Below are positions 33,885 to 45,664 of a stretch of DNA of 64,000 nucleotides, in pieces (the stretch's first letter is position 1; every line of letters begins with the position of its first letter). A program made the position numbers and the translations under genes. The notes below the pieces were generated by a model. It made no database searches. It worked only from the letters and a program-made list of their open reading frames with translations, and was not told the DNA's origin. Location of the stretch: NCBI GenBank assembly GCA_011037195.1, contig JAAEAF010001578.1, positions 114,268 to 178,267 of the forward strand, read 5' to 3'. The DNA comes from Triatoma infestans (taxonomy: Eukaryota > Arthropoda > Insecta > Hemiptera > Reduviidae).

Positions 33885-34870
33885 AAAAAAAATCTGGTGT
33901 GAAACACTCACACAACTTTCTCTTACTCCTGTTCTCAAAATTATAATTGACAAATGTTATATTTGTGAACCAAATATAACGAAATCGTCGAAAACTGAAA
34001 AAGCTGTTCAGTATAAGCGCACTTCCGGCTTACAATTTTCTTAAAACTTGGAATTTTGGCCATCTGTTTATTTCTAATTAATTTTGTTTGGATGATAGAA
34101 TTGTATAATCAACTATGATACCACTTTAGGGGAAGCTGCAACCCCACCCCTCCCCTAAAATGAATTTTTCCAGAGAAATGTCTTAAATAAAAGATGTAGA
34201 TCTTTGCATTTTTATTTTGTATACGAAGTTTCAAGAAAATCGTCGGAGCCATTTTTGAGAAAATCGAGAAAAAATGAAAAAATCATTTAGTAAAGTGTCA
34301 AAACAAACGCACTTCCGGTTATCTGATTTTTTTCAAACTCGGAATTTCAACAACATATTTAATTCTAATTAACATTATTTAGATGACAGAATTGTCTAAT
34401 AAACTGAAATAGCAGTTAAGAAGAAAACCTAACCCCACCCCTCCCCCAGAAGTGCCCTTAAATGAATTTTCCTGGAGAAATGTTTCAAATAAAAGTTGTA
34501 GCTCTTTGTATGTGTAGTTGATATAATAAGTTTAAAGAAAATCTTCGGAGCCATTTTTGAGAAAATTGCAAAAACGTAAAAAAAACAACTAGTAAAGTGG
34601 TACTTCCGGTTGAGGAATATTGACACATAACGCACCGTCAGATCCCATGGTGATACCTTAACGTAATATCAAGTTTGAACTTTCTACGATTTTTCGTTTT
34701 TGAGCTATGCTGTTCACATACATACATAGACACACGCACACACAGACCATTTGCTAGAAACCACCTTTTTGGACTCAGGGGACCTCAAAATGGATATTTC
34801 CGGTGAAAACTCGATATCGAAAATTTGACACGATTACAATACTTCCTCTTACTAGGACTTGAGACAAAGT
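33885..34870 (-). mobile_element. HEL copy, near complete
   Basis: ATCTGGTGTGAAACACTCAC and ACTTTCTCTTACTCC at the hairpin end; monomers with CACTTCCGG near 34020, 34312 and 34605; a CATA/CA microsatellite at 34715-34745; then TTTCCGGTGAAAACTCGATA and an altered palindrome end (CTTCCTCTTACTAGGACTTG). Confidence 0.8.
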
Positions 34871-35744
34871 AAAAAACCGCAATAATTACTAAGAAAATTG
34901 GCTGAACGAATAAAACATTTGTGTAAACATTTTCACAATAATTTTCAACCAATCAAATTATAACACATTGTCTCATTTCTCACACATACGCATTCGTTTA
35001 CAAAAATGTAATAGAAATAGGAAAGTGAAAATCTGTAATTTTTTTTTTTTATAAAAAAATTGTTTTTTTGAACTAATAAGAAAAAGTTTTTTGGAATAAA
35101 TAAAATTTGTACGAACATAGCTGAATTTAAATTATTCATTTTATATTTTGTGTTACATATATATTCAGCCAGAATAGTGCCATAAATATTAGTGACTTCA
35201 TAGGGCAAACACATATACGTATATATACTTAGTATAAATATACTTTGCAATACTACAAATATACTTTATATTATGTTATATTGCTACACTGCAATTTAAA
35301 TATATATTATTTAACCAGAATAAAAAACAGCATCAAGATAAAAATGTCCAATATAAATAGTAACTTCATGGTGAAATTTTTTTTAAAACACATGTCAGAA
35401 CAAATGCTGCTGTAATATATTTCTGATAATCCTGGCCTTGAACAAACAACTAACTATTACTCTAAACTATAACGTAGGGGATTCCGTTTTACAAAATAAT
35501 ATGTACAATATTTTCTACAGAATATAAAAAGCTTAAACACAGAGCGAAGTCTATTTTTTTATTGCGTTTCAAACTACTTTTATTTAAATTATTTCACCAT
35601 ATTTACGTGAAATTCCAGTATTTTTAATTAAAAAAAAAAAAAAGAAAAAAAGTAAAATCTGATTGGATAACTTCTCACACAATTTTCTCTTATACAGTTC
35701 ACCAATTTTCTTAAGTCACCAATTTTCTTCAAATGTTTATGAAG
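34871..35744. other. AT-rich stretch without recognised gene
   Basis: Only A/T runs and short shadow frames. Confidence 0.4.
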
Positions 35745-36560
35745 AAATTTGGTGAGGATCGGTCAAGAAAGAAACATTCAATTAAGCCAACGTTTCGATA
35801 GAGTTTCCTGTCTTTATCAAGGTTTACATATATTGTAACGCAGCCACTGGTGCCATCTAGGAGAGAAAACAGGTACGTCAAGTTCTCCTAGTGGCCACTA
35901 GGAAGTGCTGGCGGCGCTGTAGCTCTCTCTAGAAGAATCGAGAAAGTTCTAGACCCTTCTCCACCGGTATAAATAAATAGTGGGACAACAGAGAGTCTGA
36001 GAGAGTTTTCTTGTTACAAACGAAGTGTACGTTTGTAAAAAGTGTATAAAAAGTGAACTTTTGTGATTTGAACTGTGAATTAATTATTATTAAGTGTTGT
36101 ATTTATAATTTATTGTGTAAAACAATAAATTGGTGTTTTTCTTATTGAAGTTTAGGGTATTTTAATCTAAACGAATCCACTTAAAACTAGTTGCAGTAAC
36201 TAGTTTAGAGGGAAAACGTTACAATATTTGGTCGTGAAGATGTGGAGAAAGAATTTTTAAACGACATATACATTTGTTACATCGTAGAATCATAAAAAAA
36301 GAAAATTAAAAGTAACTAGTGGTCTTGAAAGTGATCTTTTTCATTTCTGTAGATGATTTAAGAGAAGACACTAGTAACTTTTAATTTTTTTTTTTATTAT
36401 GTTTCTGCGATGTAACAAATGTGTACGTATGTTTAAAAATTCTTTCTCCACATCTTTACGACCAATCTATATATTAAAGCCTTGATAAAGACAGGAACTC
36501 TGTCGAAATGTTGGCATAATTGAATGTTCCTTTGTTGACCGATCCTCACCAAATTACTTT
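35745..36560. mobile_element. Palindromic element split by a solo LTR
   Basis: Outer arms read TTTGGTGAGGATCGGTCAAG ... GCCAACGTTTCG at 35755-35800 and their complement at 36505-36550. The inner arms GTCGTGAAGATGTGGAGAAA ... TTAAAAGTAACTAGTG (36230-36320) are mirrored at 36360-36470. With the LTR at 35834-36223 removed, the two sides form one ~425-bp palindrome with a ~50-bp spacer. Each arm contains a stem GACAG/CTGTC followed by GAAA, hammerhead-like (35785-35822 minus; 36477-36515 plus). Related single arm at 18330-18560. Confidence 0.7.
35834..36223 (+). mobile_element. Solo LTR-A (390 bp) with ATAT target duplication
   Basis: Begins TGTAACGCAGCC and ends GGAAAACGTTACA, with ATAT immediately outside both ends (35830-35833, 36224-36227). 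It has a promoter-like GGTATAAATAAATAG near 35967 and AATAAA near 36124, in the expected U3-R-U5 order. The short terminal inverted repeat TGTAACG/CGTTACA and 4-bp duplication fit a Ty3/gypsy-type LTR. There is no internal region, so it is a solo LTR from LTR-LTR recombination. Confidence 0.9.
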
Positions 36561-36669
36561 ATAACATAATTCATCAACGGTCAACAGATACATTTATATT
36601 TTCTTCAAACTGATAATTTCTTACTAAATATTTGCTTGTCTTTAGTTTTATAACAACTGAAGATCTAAA

Positions 36670-36990
36670 ACTTAATAAAATGATTTTTTTGTTTGTTGAA
36701 GAAATCATACACTTCCCCTTCCTCCTTCTTCATTAAATGAACTTAATTGAAATAAAAGTACTCAATAAAAGTGATAGATATCTCTGTATTCATGGTTGTA
36801 TCTAAGTTTGGAGCTTCCTGTGGGTTTTTGTTTTTAAGATATTCTATTAACATACACACACACACTCATGCAAACATTTTTTTTCGTCTTCAGGAAGCTC
36901 CAAAACAAGTATTTCCGGTGAAAACTCAATTTCAAAAATCTGGCACGGTCGCGAATACTTCCTCTTTCACTAGGGAATAAGAAAATAGTA
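36670..36990 (-). mobile_element. HEL fragment, microsatellite end
   Basis: (CA)n at 36853-36865, ATTTCCGGTGAAAACTC near 36912, and a palindrome end CTTCCTCTTTCACTAGGG / AATAAGAAAATAGT. The hairpin side is missing. Confidence 0.65.
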
Positions 36991-37059
36991 AAATGGCAAA
37001 GAACCTAAAATCGTTATTTCAATTAGATATCATCCCCTCCCTAATTTGGCCAAGAACGT

Positions 37060-37265
37060 TGCGGTCAAAAATCTCTCCACCAGAAGTTCAACATTTTACG
37101 GTATAATTTTTTGTTTCAAAGCGATTTTTTTCTCAAAAATGGCTAAAACTGTTTTTTCAACAAACATGTCGCATAGAATGAACACATACACTAGAGCGTA
37201 TCTATCATTATTATATTAGCAGGCGTTAATTTAAAAATTTTAAAATCTATGTATGGCTTTTGTCA
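37060..37265 (+). mobile_element. HEL monomer, degenerate
   Basis: TTTCTCAAAAATGGCTAAAAC with flanking monomer-like words; both ends lost. Confidence 0.4.
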
Positions 37266-38025
37266 GGCGAACGCGGCGTATAAATGGCCTAACGATTGTA
37301 CAGTAAAAAACAAGAAAAAATTAAAAATATAAATTGAGTGGAAATATCGAGTTGACTATATATATATATATATATACATATACAATATACGTCTAACTCT
37401 GGATAATAGACGTATAATTGAGTTATGAAATAACAATGGGACATAATATACAATTATAAATGGAAAATGAATATTATAAAATAAATTTAAAATGTGTATA
37501 GCAAATATTATTTATTATCACTTTCAATAGGCCAAAGGAATGGCGCTTACCCTGAATCGCAGAATCCTTGTTGCCAGTGTTGGAAGATCCATGTGTCCTT
37601 AGCCCATATGGGGGAAAAGGAAAAAGGAAAAAATAAGAATAAAGAAAATAATTCGTATGAGCATCCAACTCTTCGAGTCTTAACCAATACACTGCTACTT
37701 GGCTGATGATTGTAGATAACTATTAAACGGGCTCCCAGAAGCTGCACGGCAGGAAACCAACCGAAAGTAACAATCATGTGATTCCACAACGAGCTCATGC
37801 AGGCCCGGTTAGAACAACCGAGCCGCTAAGTTGACAAAAGGACCAGTTTACTAACACTACCCAGGAAAACCAGAAGTAATAAACTTTGATTTTCGCAATT
37901 AAGGGCAACCGAATTGGCGAGAATTGTATAGGTATTACACTGCGACCTATTCACAAGGAAGTGTTCCATAACGACTTACTTCTTCGAGCTTAAAATGGTG
38001 GCTAACTTAGAAAAGAGGATTCACA
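37266..38025. other. Stretch without recognised gene
   Basis: (AT)n near 37360. Three overlapping short frames (37474-37798) lie on both strands of a moderately GC-rich patch, with no recognisable motif. Possibly part of another retroelement ahead of the 38-kb LINE. Confidence 0.35.
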
Positions 38026-38029
38026 GATT

Positions 38030-38810
38030 ACACCCTCTTTACACTTAGGACCCAGCTTGTAAAAGATTTGGGTATCCTGCTGGGCTCAGGTCTGACATTG
38101 AGTTCCCACATAGACTATGTATGCAGGGAAGCATCCAAATTTCAGGGCTTTCTCTGGAGGCACTGCAGGGAAATTATTAATGTAAAGATTCTATTGGTTT
38201 TGTACAACGTACTAGTCCGTTCGAAGCCGGAATATGCGTCTATTATATGGTCTTCATAAACTGCTGAGGGCATCAAGAGAATCGAAAGGCTTCAAAATAA
38301 GTTTGTCTACTTGCTGAGGAGAAATGAAAGGCTTTCAGAAGAAATCTTAATAGAATCATTGGAAAAGAGACGAAGCCGGAAAGACCTCCTATTTATATTC
38401 CAACTGTTTAATGGAGATATAGACTGCCCAGCCTTCCATTAGATTAGCAAGCCTTCCTTTTTATGTGCCTCCCGTTAGACTGAGACGGATTCCGACATTT
38501 GCACTACCCAATCTCAGCATCTAAACATTCAGCCAACAGAGATCTAATCACTCGTTGCTGCAGAAGTTGGAATAACTTAATTCCCTCTCTAAAAAGGATT
38601 TAATTTATATTAATAAAAGTTATATTAAAAATCTTTGCATCTCCTAGTGTTTGTGTGCTGTTTATTTATTTGCATTTATATATAATCTTGCGATATTTTT
38701 TTTTTATTCTCTTGTGAATATATACTTTTTTCCCTTGTATTTATTTGACTGCAATTTTTATGGTCTAAGTAACTGTTATTGCTGTACAGAATAAATAAAT
38801 AAATAAGATT
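38030..38810 (+). pseudogene. Non-LTR retrotransposon, RT C-terminus and 3' end
   Basis: The plus strand reads TQLVKDLGILLGSGLTLSSH, then IDYVCREASKFQGFLWRHCR, VLYNVLVRSKPEYASIIWSS, a stop, and in the same frame GIKRIERLQNKFVYLLRR. This is the post-palm region of a jockey/CR1-type RT (KDLG block and RPxxEYAS.W block). It decays downstream and ends in AATAAATAAATAAG near 38800, a usual LINE tail. The palm and everything upstream are missing. It is a different family from the LINEs at 6.4, 30 and 48 kb. Confidence 0.8.
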
Positions 38811-39505
38811 AGTAAATTATTGTAGGCTGTTGGCGGCAAATATGAATTTATATTAAAATACCGAATACATACAAACACCACAGTATTTCCAAATTATCCA
38901 AAGAACCAATTCCCTTCTATATAAAAAAATGAAGTATTTTCAAAATTATACAGCATATAACCATAGAGATAAAAAAATATCATTAGTAAAAGAAAAACCA
39001 AATTAGGTGCTTAGTAGTGTATAATTTGTGCCAAATCTCTTTGTGAAATCTTGAAATGTCAAATTGATTTATTTATAGCAAAATTTATTTCTGAATTCAG
39101 GTGACATCAAAAACATCTCCTTTCGGCAAAACCAATTTTAATCCACAAATCTCTCAATATTATTTGTACGTATGTTCTCAAGTAGATCAAACGATCAGAA
39201 CAAAGCAAACAATAGTCAGAAAGCAATCATAAATTTTAAATTTATTTTATTAGAAAATAAGCAATCCTGCAAACAAAACATATCCCAATGCAATCATATA
39301 ATATACAGGAAACATGTTATTTTTTTCCTTGAAGAATTGAAATGTCTTCTTGAATTATGAGCAAACAAACCGGCAATGCAAGTAAACATTTATTTTAGTA
39401 ATACAATGTAATATTTACATTTCGGCCAGCAATACATTGTTTAGTGACCGTCGAATTGAATTTCCCTTTAAACGGGCCAAGAAATCTTTTCTGTTTCTAG
39501 CACTT
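38811..39505. other. AT-rich stretch without recognised gene
   Basis: A weak HEL-like word set lies near 39090-39140 (TTCAGGTGACATCAAAAACA; TTTCGGCAAAACC). Nothing else. Confidence 0.35.
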
Positions 39506-39510
39506 TTTAT

Positions 39511-40400
39511 ACTTTCTCTTACTCCTAATGAAGAGGAAGTATTGTAATATTGTAATCGTGTAAAATTTCCTTTATTAAGTTTACAGGAAACACACGACTT
39601 AAAAGCTCATGATTAAAAAAAAAAAAAATTTTGTTTTTGGAAACTGAATTGGTGTGTAGTGTGTGTGAGTGTATGTGAACGCATAGCTCAAAAAAACGAA
39701 CACTGTAGAAAGTTGAAACTTGATATTCCGTTTAGGTCACAGTGGATCATGACTGTATATTACTATTAAAATTCACTCAACGCCGGACGTACCACTTTAT
39801 TATTTTTTTTTTTATTTACTTTTGTTGCGTGTTTTCTCAAAAATGGCTCCGACGATTTTCTTCAAACTTAGTATGTCAACTACACATACAAAGAGCTACA
39901 ACTTTTATTTGAAACACTTCTCTGGGAAAATTCATTTAAGGGCACTTTCGGGGGAGGGGTGAGGGTTAGGTTTTCATTAAAGTGCTGTTTTACTTTAATA
40001 GACAATTCTGCCAACTAAATAATGGTAATTAAAATTGAATCTGTTGTTGAAATTCCGAGTTTAAAAAAAAAAAAAAATTGGATAACCGGAAATGCGTTTA
40101 CTTTACCATTTTACTAAATAATTCTTTCACATTTTCGCAATTTTCTCAAAAATGTCTCTAACGATTTTCTTGAAACTTCGTATATAAACTACATATACAA
40201 TGATCTACAACTTTTATTTAAAACATTTCTCTGGGAAAATTCATTTAAGGGTACTTTTGGAGGGACGGGTGGGGTTATGTGTTTTCCTTAAAGTGGTAAT
40301 CATAGTTGATTACACAATTCTATCATCTAAACAAACTTAATTAGAAATAAATAGATGGCCAAAATTCCGAGTTTGTAGGAAATTAGTAAACCGGGCTTTT
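39511..40400 (+). mobile_element. HEL copy, hairpin end missing
   Basis: Starts ACTTTCTCTTACTCC with GAAGAGGAAGT, an eroded (TG)n, then monomers carrying TCTCAAAAATGGCTCC and GATAACCGGAAATGCG. It breaks at AATTAGTAAACCGGG (about 40397). Another copy begins 83 bp later in the same direction. Confidence 0.75.
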
Positions 40401-40482
40401 TTAAAAATATTTATTCGGAAAAGTAAGTTTAGAAGGGGTTTTAGAACTGGGGTACATTTACGCTTTTCTCTCTAGTGTTATT

Positions 40483-41634
40483 ACTTTCTCTTACTCCTAG
40501 TAAGAGGAAGTATTGTAANNNNNNNNNNNNNNNNNNNNNNNNNNNNNNNNNNNNNNNNNNNNNNNNNNNNNNNNNNNNNNNNNNNNNNNNNNNNNNNNNN
40601 NNNNNNNNNNNNNNNNNNNNNNNNNNNNNNNNNNNNNNNNNNNNNNNNNNNNNNNNNNNNNNNNNNNNNNNNNNNNNNNNNNNNNNNNNNNNNNNNNNNN
40701 NNNNNNNNNNNNNNNNNNNNNNNNNNNNNNNNNNNNNNNNNNNNNNNNNNNNNNNNNNNNNNNNNNNNNNNNNNNNNNNNNNNNNNNNNNNNNNNNNNNN
40801 NNNNNNNNNNNNNNNNNNNNNNNNNNNNNNNNNNNNNNNNNNNNNNNNNNNNNNNNNNNNNNNNNNNNNNNNNNNNNNNNNNNNNNNNNNNNNNNNNNNN
40901 NNNNNNNNNNNNNNNNNNNNNNNNNNNNNNNNNNNNNNNNNNNNNNNNNNNNNNNNNNNNNNNNNNNNNNNNNNNNNNNNNNNNNNNNNNNNNNNNNNNN
41001 NNNNATCAACTACACATACAAAGAGCTACAAATTTTATTTGCAACATTTCTCCAGGAAAATTCATTTAAGGGCACTTCTGGGGGAGAGGTGGGGTTAGGT
41101 TTTCATCTTAACTGCTGTTTCAGTATATTAGACAATTCTGTCATCTAAATAATGTTAATTGGAATTAAATATGTTGTTGAAGTTCCGAGTTTGAAAAAAA
41201 ATAGATAACCGGAAGTGCGTTTTACTGAAATATAATTTTCAGTTTTCTGGTATTTTCTCGAAAATGGCTCCAACGATTTCTTTAAACCAGTGTTGTTAAC
41301 TATCCATATAAAGAGCTACAACTTTTATTTGAAACTTTTCCCCTGATAAATTCATTTAAGGGGACTTTTGGGGGTGGGGGGTTATGTTTTTCTTTAAAAT
41401 GCTATCACAGTTGATTATACAATTCTGTCATCCAAATTGAAATAACTAGAAATTAATATATGACACAAATTCCGAGTTTCAAGGAAATTAGTAAACCGGA
41501 CAGTTTTACTGGACAATGTTTTCACTTTCGACGCATTTCAGTAAAGTTGGGTCACTAACTATAACATTTGTCAATTTTATTTGCGTACTGGAGTAAGAGG
41601 AAAGTGGGTGAGTGTTTCACACCAGATTTTTTTT
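40483..41634 (+). mobile_element. HEL copy containing the assembly gap
   Basis: Starts ACTTTCTCTTACTCCTAG then TAAGAGGAAGTATTGTAA, runs into 486 N, and resumes inside a monomer (ATCAACTACACATACAAAG). It ends GGAGTAAGAGGAAAG, GGTGAGTGTTTCACACC, AGATTTTTTTT. The gap probably covers the microsatellite and first monomer. The two long all-X frames over it are artefacts. Confidence 0.75.
40519..41004. other. Assembly gap (486 N)
   Basis: Run of N. It starts just after the HEL palindrome end and ends in a monomer, consistent with an unresolved tandem or microsatellite repeat. Confidence 0.98.
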
Positions 41635-42985
41635 AGTTAATTATATGATTCTATCATCAATATTATATTAATAAATATTATGGGTTGACCAATATCACGA
41701 TTGAAGAAAATCGCTTGTACAACTTTACTGATTTTTTTTTTTTCAGTTATCTGTGATTGTCTGAAACTTTTTCTTTATCTGAGAAAATTCTTCTGTTAAA
41801 AACCGATAATGACGAAACCTTCCTTTAAAAAGTTAGGGATATCTAAAGGAATTATTACCAAATCATCGATTTTCTGTTATTTTTACCTACTCACTCTTTC
41901 TTTCTCTAACACACATATACGCACACGCACACACTCACACACATATAAACAAACATATACAAACATTTATATACAAACATATAAAAATACTGTAAAATTA
42001 TTTTATATTTTGATAAAATATAAAAAACTTTATTGATAGAATCTAGGGTTACACCTCCTTTTATTTATCCATATTTAGATCCCAATTCTACAAATGTAGT
42101 GGAGTTTTTATGAGGTTGGTCACCGAAAAATATGGAAGACAAAAGTTACACTGACTGAACACGAATATATAAATTAGGAAAACAGAATATAGCAAGGACT
42201 TTTACACTGACTGATATAGAAAAGTGATAACATAACTAGAAATGAAAGACTGAACTGGCAGAGTGTTTGATGATGGTGATATTTACTTTGAAGACTATAT
42301 GTACAAGACTGAATTGTTCTCGCCTAGCTTATGGTAGGGAGATGCGTTGCGTCCCATGTAACGTGGTTGATGATGAAACAGTTGGGCGGCTTGCTAATGA
42401 TTTTTAGTTGCAGGCAAGATATATTGCCAGCAATCCATTATATCACCCACTCACCTAAAAAACGTTTTTCGTTTGTTGCTGGGCTAACTGGTTGATGTAG
42501 CTGATGTAGCGTACTTGTAGCTATTTGGAATGCTGTGTGATTTATTGAGTTGGGGCTAGCGAATGTTGTTTTTGATTTTGGAAAGATTTTGTATATTTGA
42601 TAAGGGCTTCTTCCGGCTTCTTCCGGATAAGGGTTGAGGTGGGCGGATTTTGGACCTCTCCTAACTTGTGGTAGGGAGTGCGGCACGTCTCATGTGACGT
42701 AACAGTTGGGTGGATTGCCAAAGTATTTTTTTGTTATAGGCAAGATATACTACCAGTAAAACATTACATCATCGCTACCTAAACTAACTAACAAACTGCG
42801 TCCTAATCCCCAGGAATGGTAGAACCAGAATTACGTACTATAAAAGAATATCGCAAATACTCTTTTTTTTTTTTTTTAAAAATGTAGGTAAAGTGTAGTT
42901 CAGGGAGTTATAAACGGAACATGACAGTCTTGCCCCATCGTTCTGAGACTAAATCTCGTAATTTTCTACTCTCCTGCTTAAGTAA
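41635..42985. other. Repeat-derived stretch with an internal direct duplication
   Basis: No gene. The segment 42310-42450 (TATGGTAGGGAGATGCG; CAGTTGGGCGGCTTGC; GGCAAGATATATTGCCAG) is repeated with changes at 42655-42780 (TGTGGTAGGGAGTGCGG; CAGTTGGGTGGATTGCC; GGCAAGATATACTACCAG). CA-rich microsatellite at 41910-41970. Confidence 0.5.
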
Positions 42986-42989
42986 TAAG

Positions 42990-43230
42990 TGCAATTTCAT
43001 AACCTAATATATTGCTACGATTCTCTGGAATCCAGGGATAAATAATAATCATAAGAAATATTATTTCGTATTTATTACAACATACACATTCAACATGTGT
43101 ACTCTCTCTAATTATTAATTTATCTTCCCATTTTTATAGCAATACTACACTTCATCCTCTCGTGGGAATTAATCTCACTAGCTTCACAGACATAGCAGTG
43201 GTGTCAGAAGTGAGATTTTGGGCCGAGGTC
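42990..43230 (+). mobile_element. LTR 3' end and primer-site-like remnant
   Basis: An AT-rich segment with AATAATAATCATAAG ends ...CACAGACATAGCAG and is followed by TGGTGTCAGAAGTGAGATT, the form of a primer-binding site next to an LTR in many Ty3/gypsy elements. No gag or pol frame follows; a short decayed leader runs to about 43430. Confidence 0.45.
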
Positions 43231-43859
43231 TGATGTTCAGTACAGTGAGTGCTGTAGCTGATACCCTGGTATGGGCTGTCTGGAAGATGGCCGTTGGGTT
43301 ATTACAGATAGTGGAAATTTTGCCCAAGATCTACTGTTTGCAGATGGAGTAAGCAAGGTTGATGATCGACGGGACGTTGACAGTTTGAGAAGGGAGATAT
43401 GTAATGTTCCTTATAGCTGTTGCTGATTTATTTAGAAAGAAATAGACAGTCAAACATTCAAGAGCTTACTGTTATTGAGGAGTCTACAACATGACACTCA
43501 GAAAGTTACTTCAAGTAACATCTTACAACAAGCAATCACCTGTGTTCCACTCGCTCTCTGCCCAAAGTTCAGATATTTTTCACCAAGCTAGTAGCCTCAT
43601 TAGCTAATCGCGTGCTAGAATAAGCAACAGCTGTAACTAACCAATCTAACTAATCAGCCAAGCTGCACTCTTGACTAGGCCACTCTATGCTCTCTCATTT
43701 ACTCTTTTCTTCTCACTAAGTATCAGTTGTGTTTGTTCATAATCCGCTCCATTACACAATCTGTATACGTATAAACCAATAAATTCAACCCATTACATCA
43801 TATTTCGTAGTTGCCAGAAAATACTCAATCTTATATAGAAATAATACTTCCGAAGACCG

Positions 43860-44212
43860 TTATAATAGGTTTTAGAAGGAGAGAAATGAGTGAGGATGGA
43901 TTTTGAGAAATAAGCTAGAATGAATGCTGAACACTGTACAATTAACTAGAGACACAAAACTGCCTGGACTTTACACTCAAATAGAAATTATGTAGCGAGA
44001 AATTTGGACTGAGTAAAGAGAAGGATAGTAGTTGGATGCTGACGCGTTGTAACTGCTGTATAAACTGTTCTAAAAGACTGCCCCTTGTAGGTCTAACGCA
44101 GTTGTATATATACAGAGTCTCGTGCTCTAGTCTGGCCTAAGTAGCGAGTGAGATTCTCAATGTTGTGTCTTTCTCTCTGCTTTGAATCCCCCCCTCTTCG
44201 GATCCTATAACA
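43860..44212 (-). mobile_element. Solo LTR-C (about 353 bp)
   Basis: Starts TTATAATAGGTTTTAG and ends GGATCCTATAACA, with ACCG on both sides (43856-43859 and 44213-44216). It shares GCTGAACACTGTACAATTAA, CTGCCTGGACTTTACACTC and TGCTCTAGTCTGGCC with other LTR-C copies. Confidence 0.7.
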
Positions 44213-45660
44213 ACCGGTTATTAATAAATTTAAAGAAAGACTAATAAAACTGATGCTAATATAAGGTTTGCTTATAAAAAACTGAAGCTAATATAGAAAA
44301 AATAAAGCTAGTATCTTTTATTATTAAGTATATAATTCAGTTGGACTTAAAATACACTCGTATGTTTATTTCTAAGGAAGTTTGTGCAAATTCGTTGTAA
44401 CTGTCAAGCCATTATTTCTTTTGCCGGTAATATCCTATTTCTAGACTAGATGGATTTTCTATTGCTATTGCCTATATAAACAATGCTTACATAATTTACG
44501 ATGAAAAGTGGATCATCAGTCTATGCCATTATTTTGTTTGTTTCTTTCAACAGCCTTGCGTTGTCATAACATGCAACGATTATTGTAGAGAGACACGCAC
44601 AGAATAGTACTTCGGTTTGTGTGTTTACAAAGCTCTCCTCAACCTTGCGGTACAATGTTATGAGTTTACAAAGCTTTAAGAGCAGTTTAACAATAACTAA
44701 GTTGTTTTGTCCAATTTTCCATTAGCGATACTGAGTTTTAATGACATCCAGATTGACCATTGTTTTAAAATCATGCTATAAATACTAAAAACTAAAAGGC
44801 TCTACGATAGCTGAGTTAACCGCAAAGCTGAGGTTATTGTACTACTTGAGTTCGATTCTGAGTCTTGGCTTTGGATTTTTTTTTTAATGTAGTAAAAAGA
44901 TAAAGGTAAATAAAGAAAAAGAAAAAGGTCTTGTTAACTAAAAACCATTTCATATTTCAATCAATGCATTGAAATTATTCTTAATCTCTTTTTTTATAAT
45001 AATGAACATGAGTTTAACATGCAACAACAATTGACCTATATGAACCATGGAGACCGCAATACACAATGACTCATTGAGCTAATTGATAAATCAATCATTT
45101 ACTTATTAAAAAAATAAATAAAAAAAAAACTGCAGTACTATTCTGTTTTCATTAATATTATAATGTACATTACATTTTATGTTGATCAAATTTCGTCATT
45201 TCTGTCTTAGAAATTATAAAAGGGACCTTAAATAAAACAAAAGACATTATCTTCGACAAACTATGCACTACAAAACATGTCAATCACCTTCATATTAAAT
45301 ATGATCCCCATACAAGAAGATATATTAAATATTTTTCGGCTTAATACTTAGTGTGTTCTAAAAGCACAACAACCAAACCCCATATTTCATCATTCTATAA
45401 ACGATAAGTCTCGAGTGATCCTAGAATTAAATTTACACTGAACAAAACTTGTTCACAATTTCATTTAACTATTATCTAATAAAAAAGTTCATTAGTAATT
45501 TTCTCAAATTACTAATTCATTTCTAATTTTCTCTTAAACAAAAATAAAGTGAATTTCTTTACTACTATAAATAAAGTTTTCGAAATTATTGTTTTGAAGT
45601 TCCCTGAAAAATGTTTTTATAGAATGGTCTGTATAATACATGGTCTGTTTTTATAAATGG
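44213..45660. other. AT-rich stretch; possible tRNA-like sequence
   Basis: At 44800-44880 a tRNA-like arrangement (CGATAGCTGAGTTAACCGC ... GAGTTCGATTCTGAG) resembles pol III boxes A and B of a decayed SINE. Nothing else is recognised. Confidence 0.35.
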
Positions 45661-45664
45661 TCTG

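Noticed and set aside
40475..41098. Long frames of X on both strands
   Set aside because: They are produced by the N run of the assembly gap.
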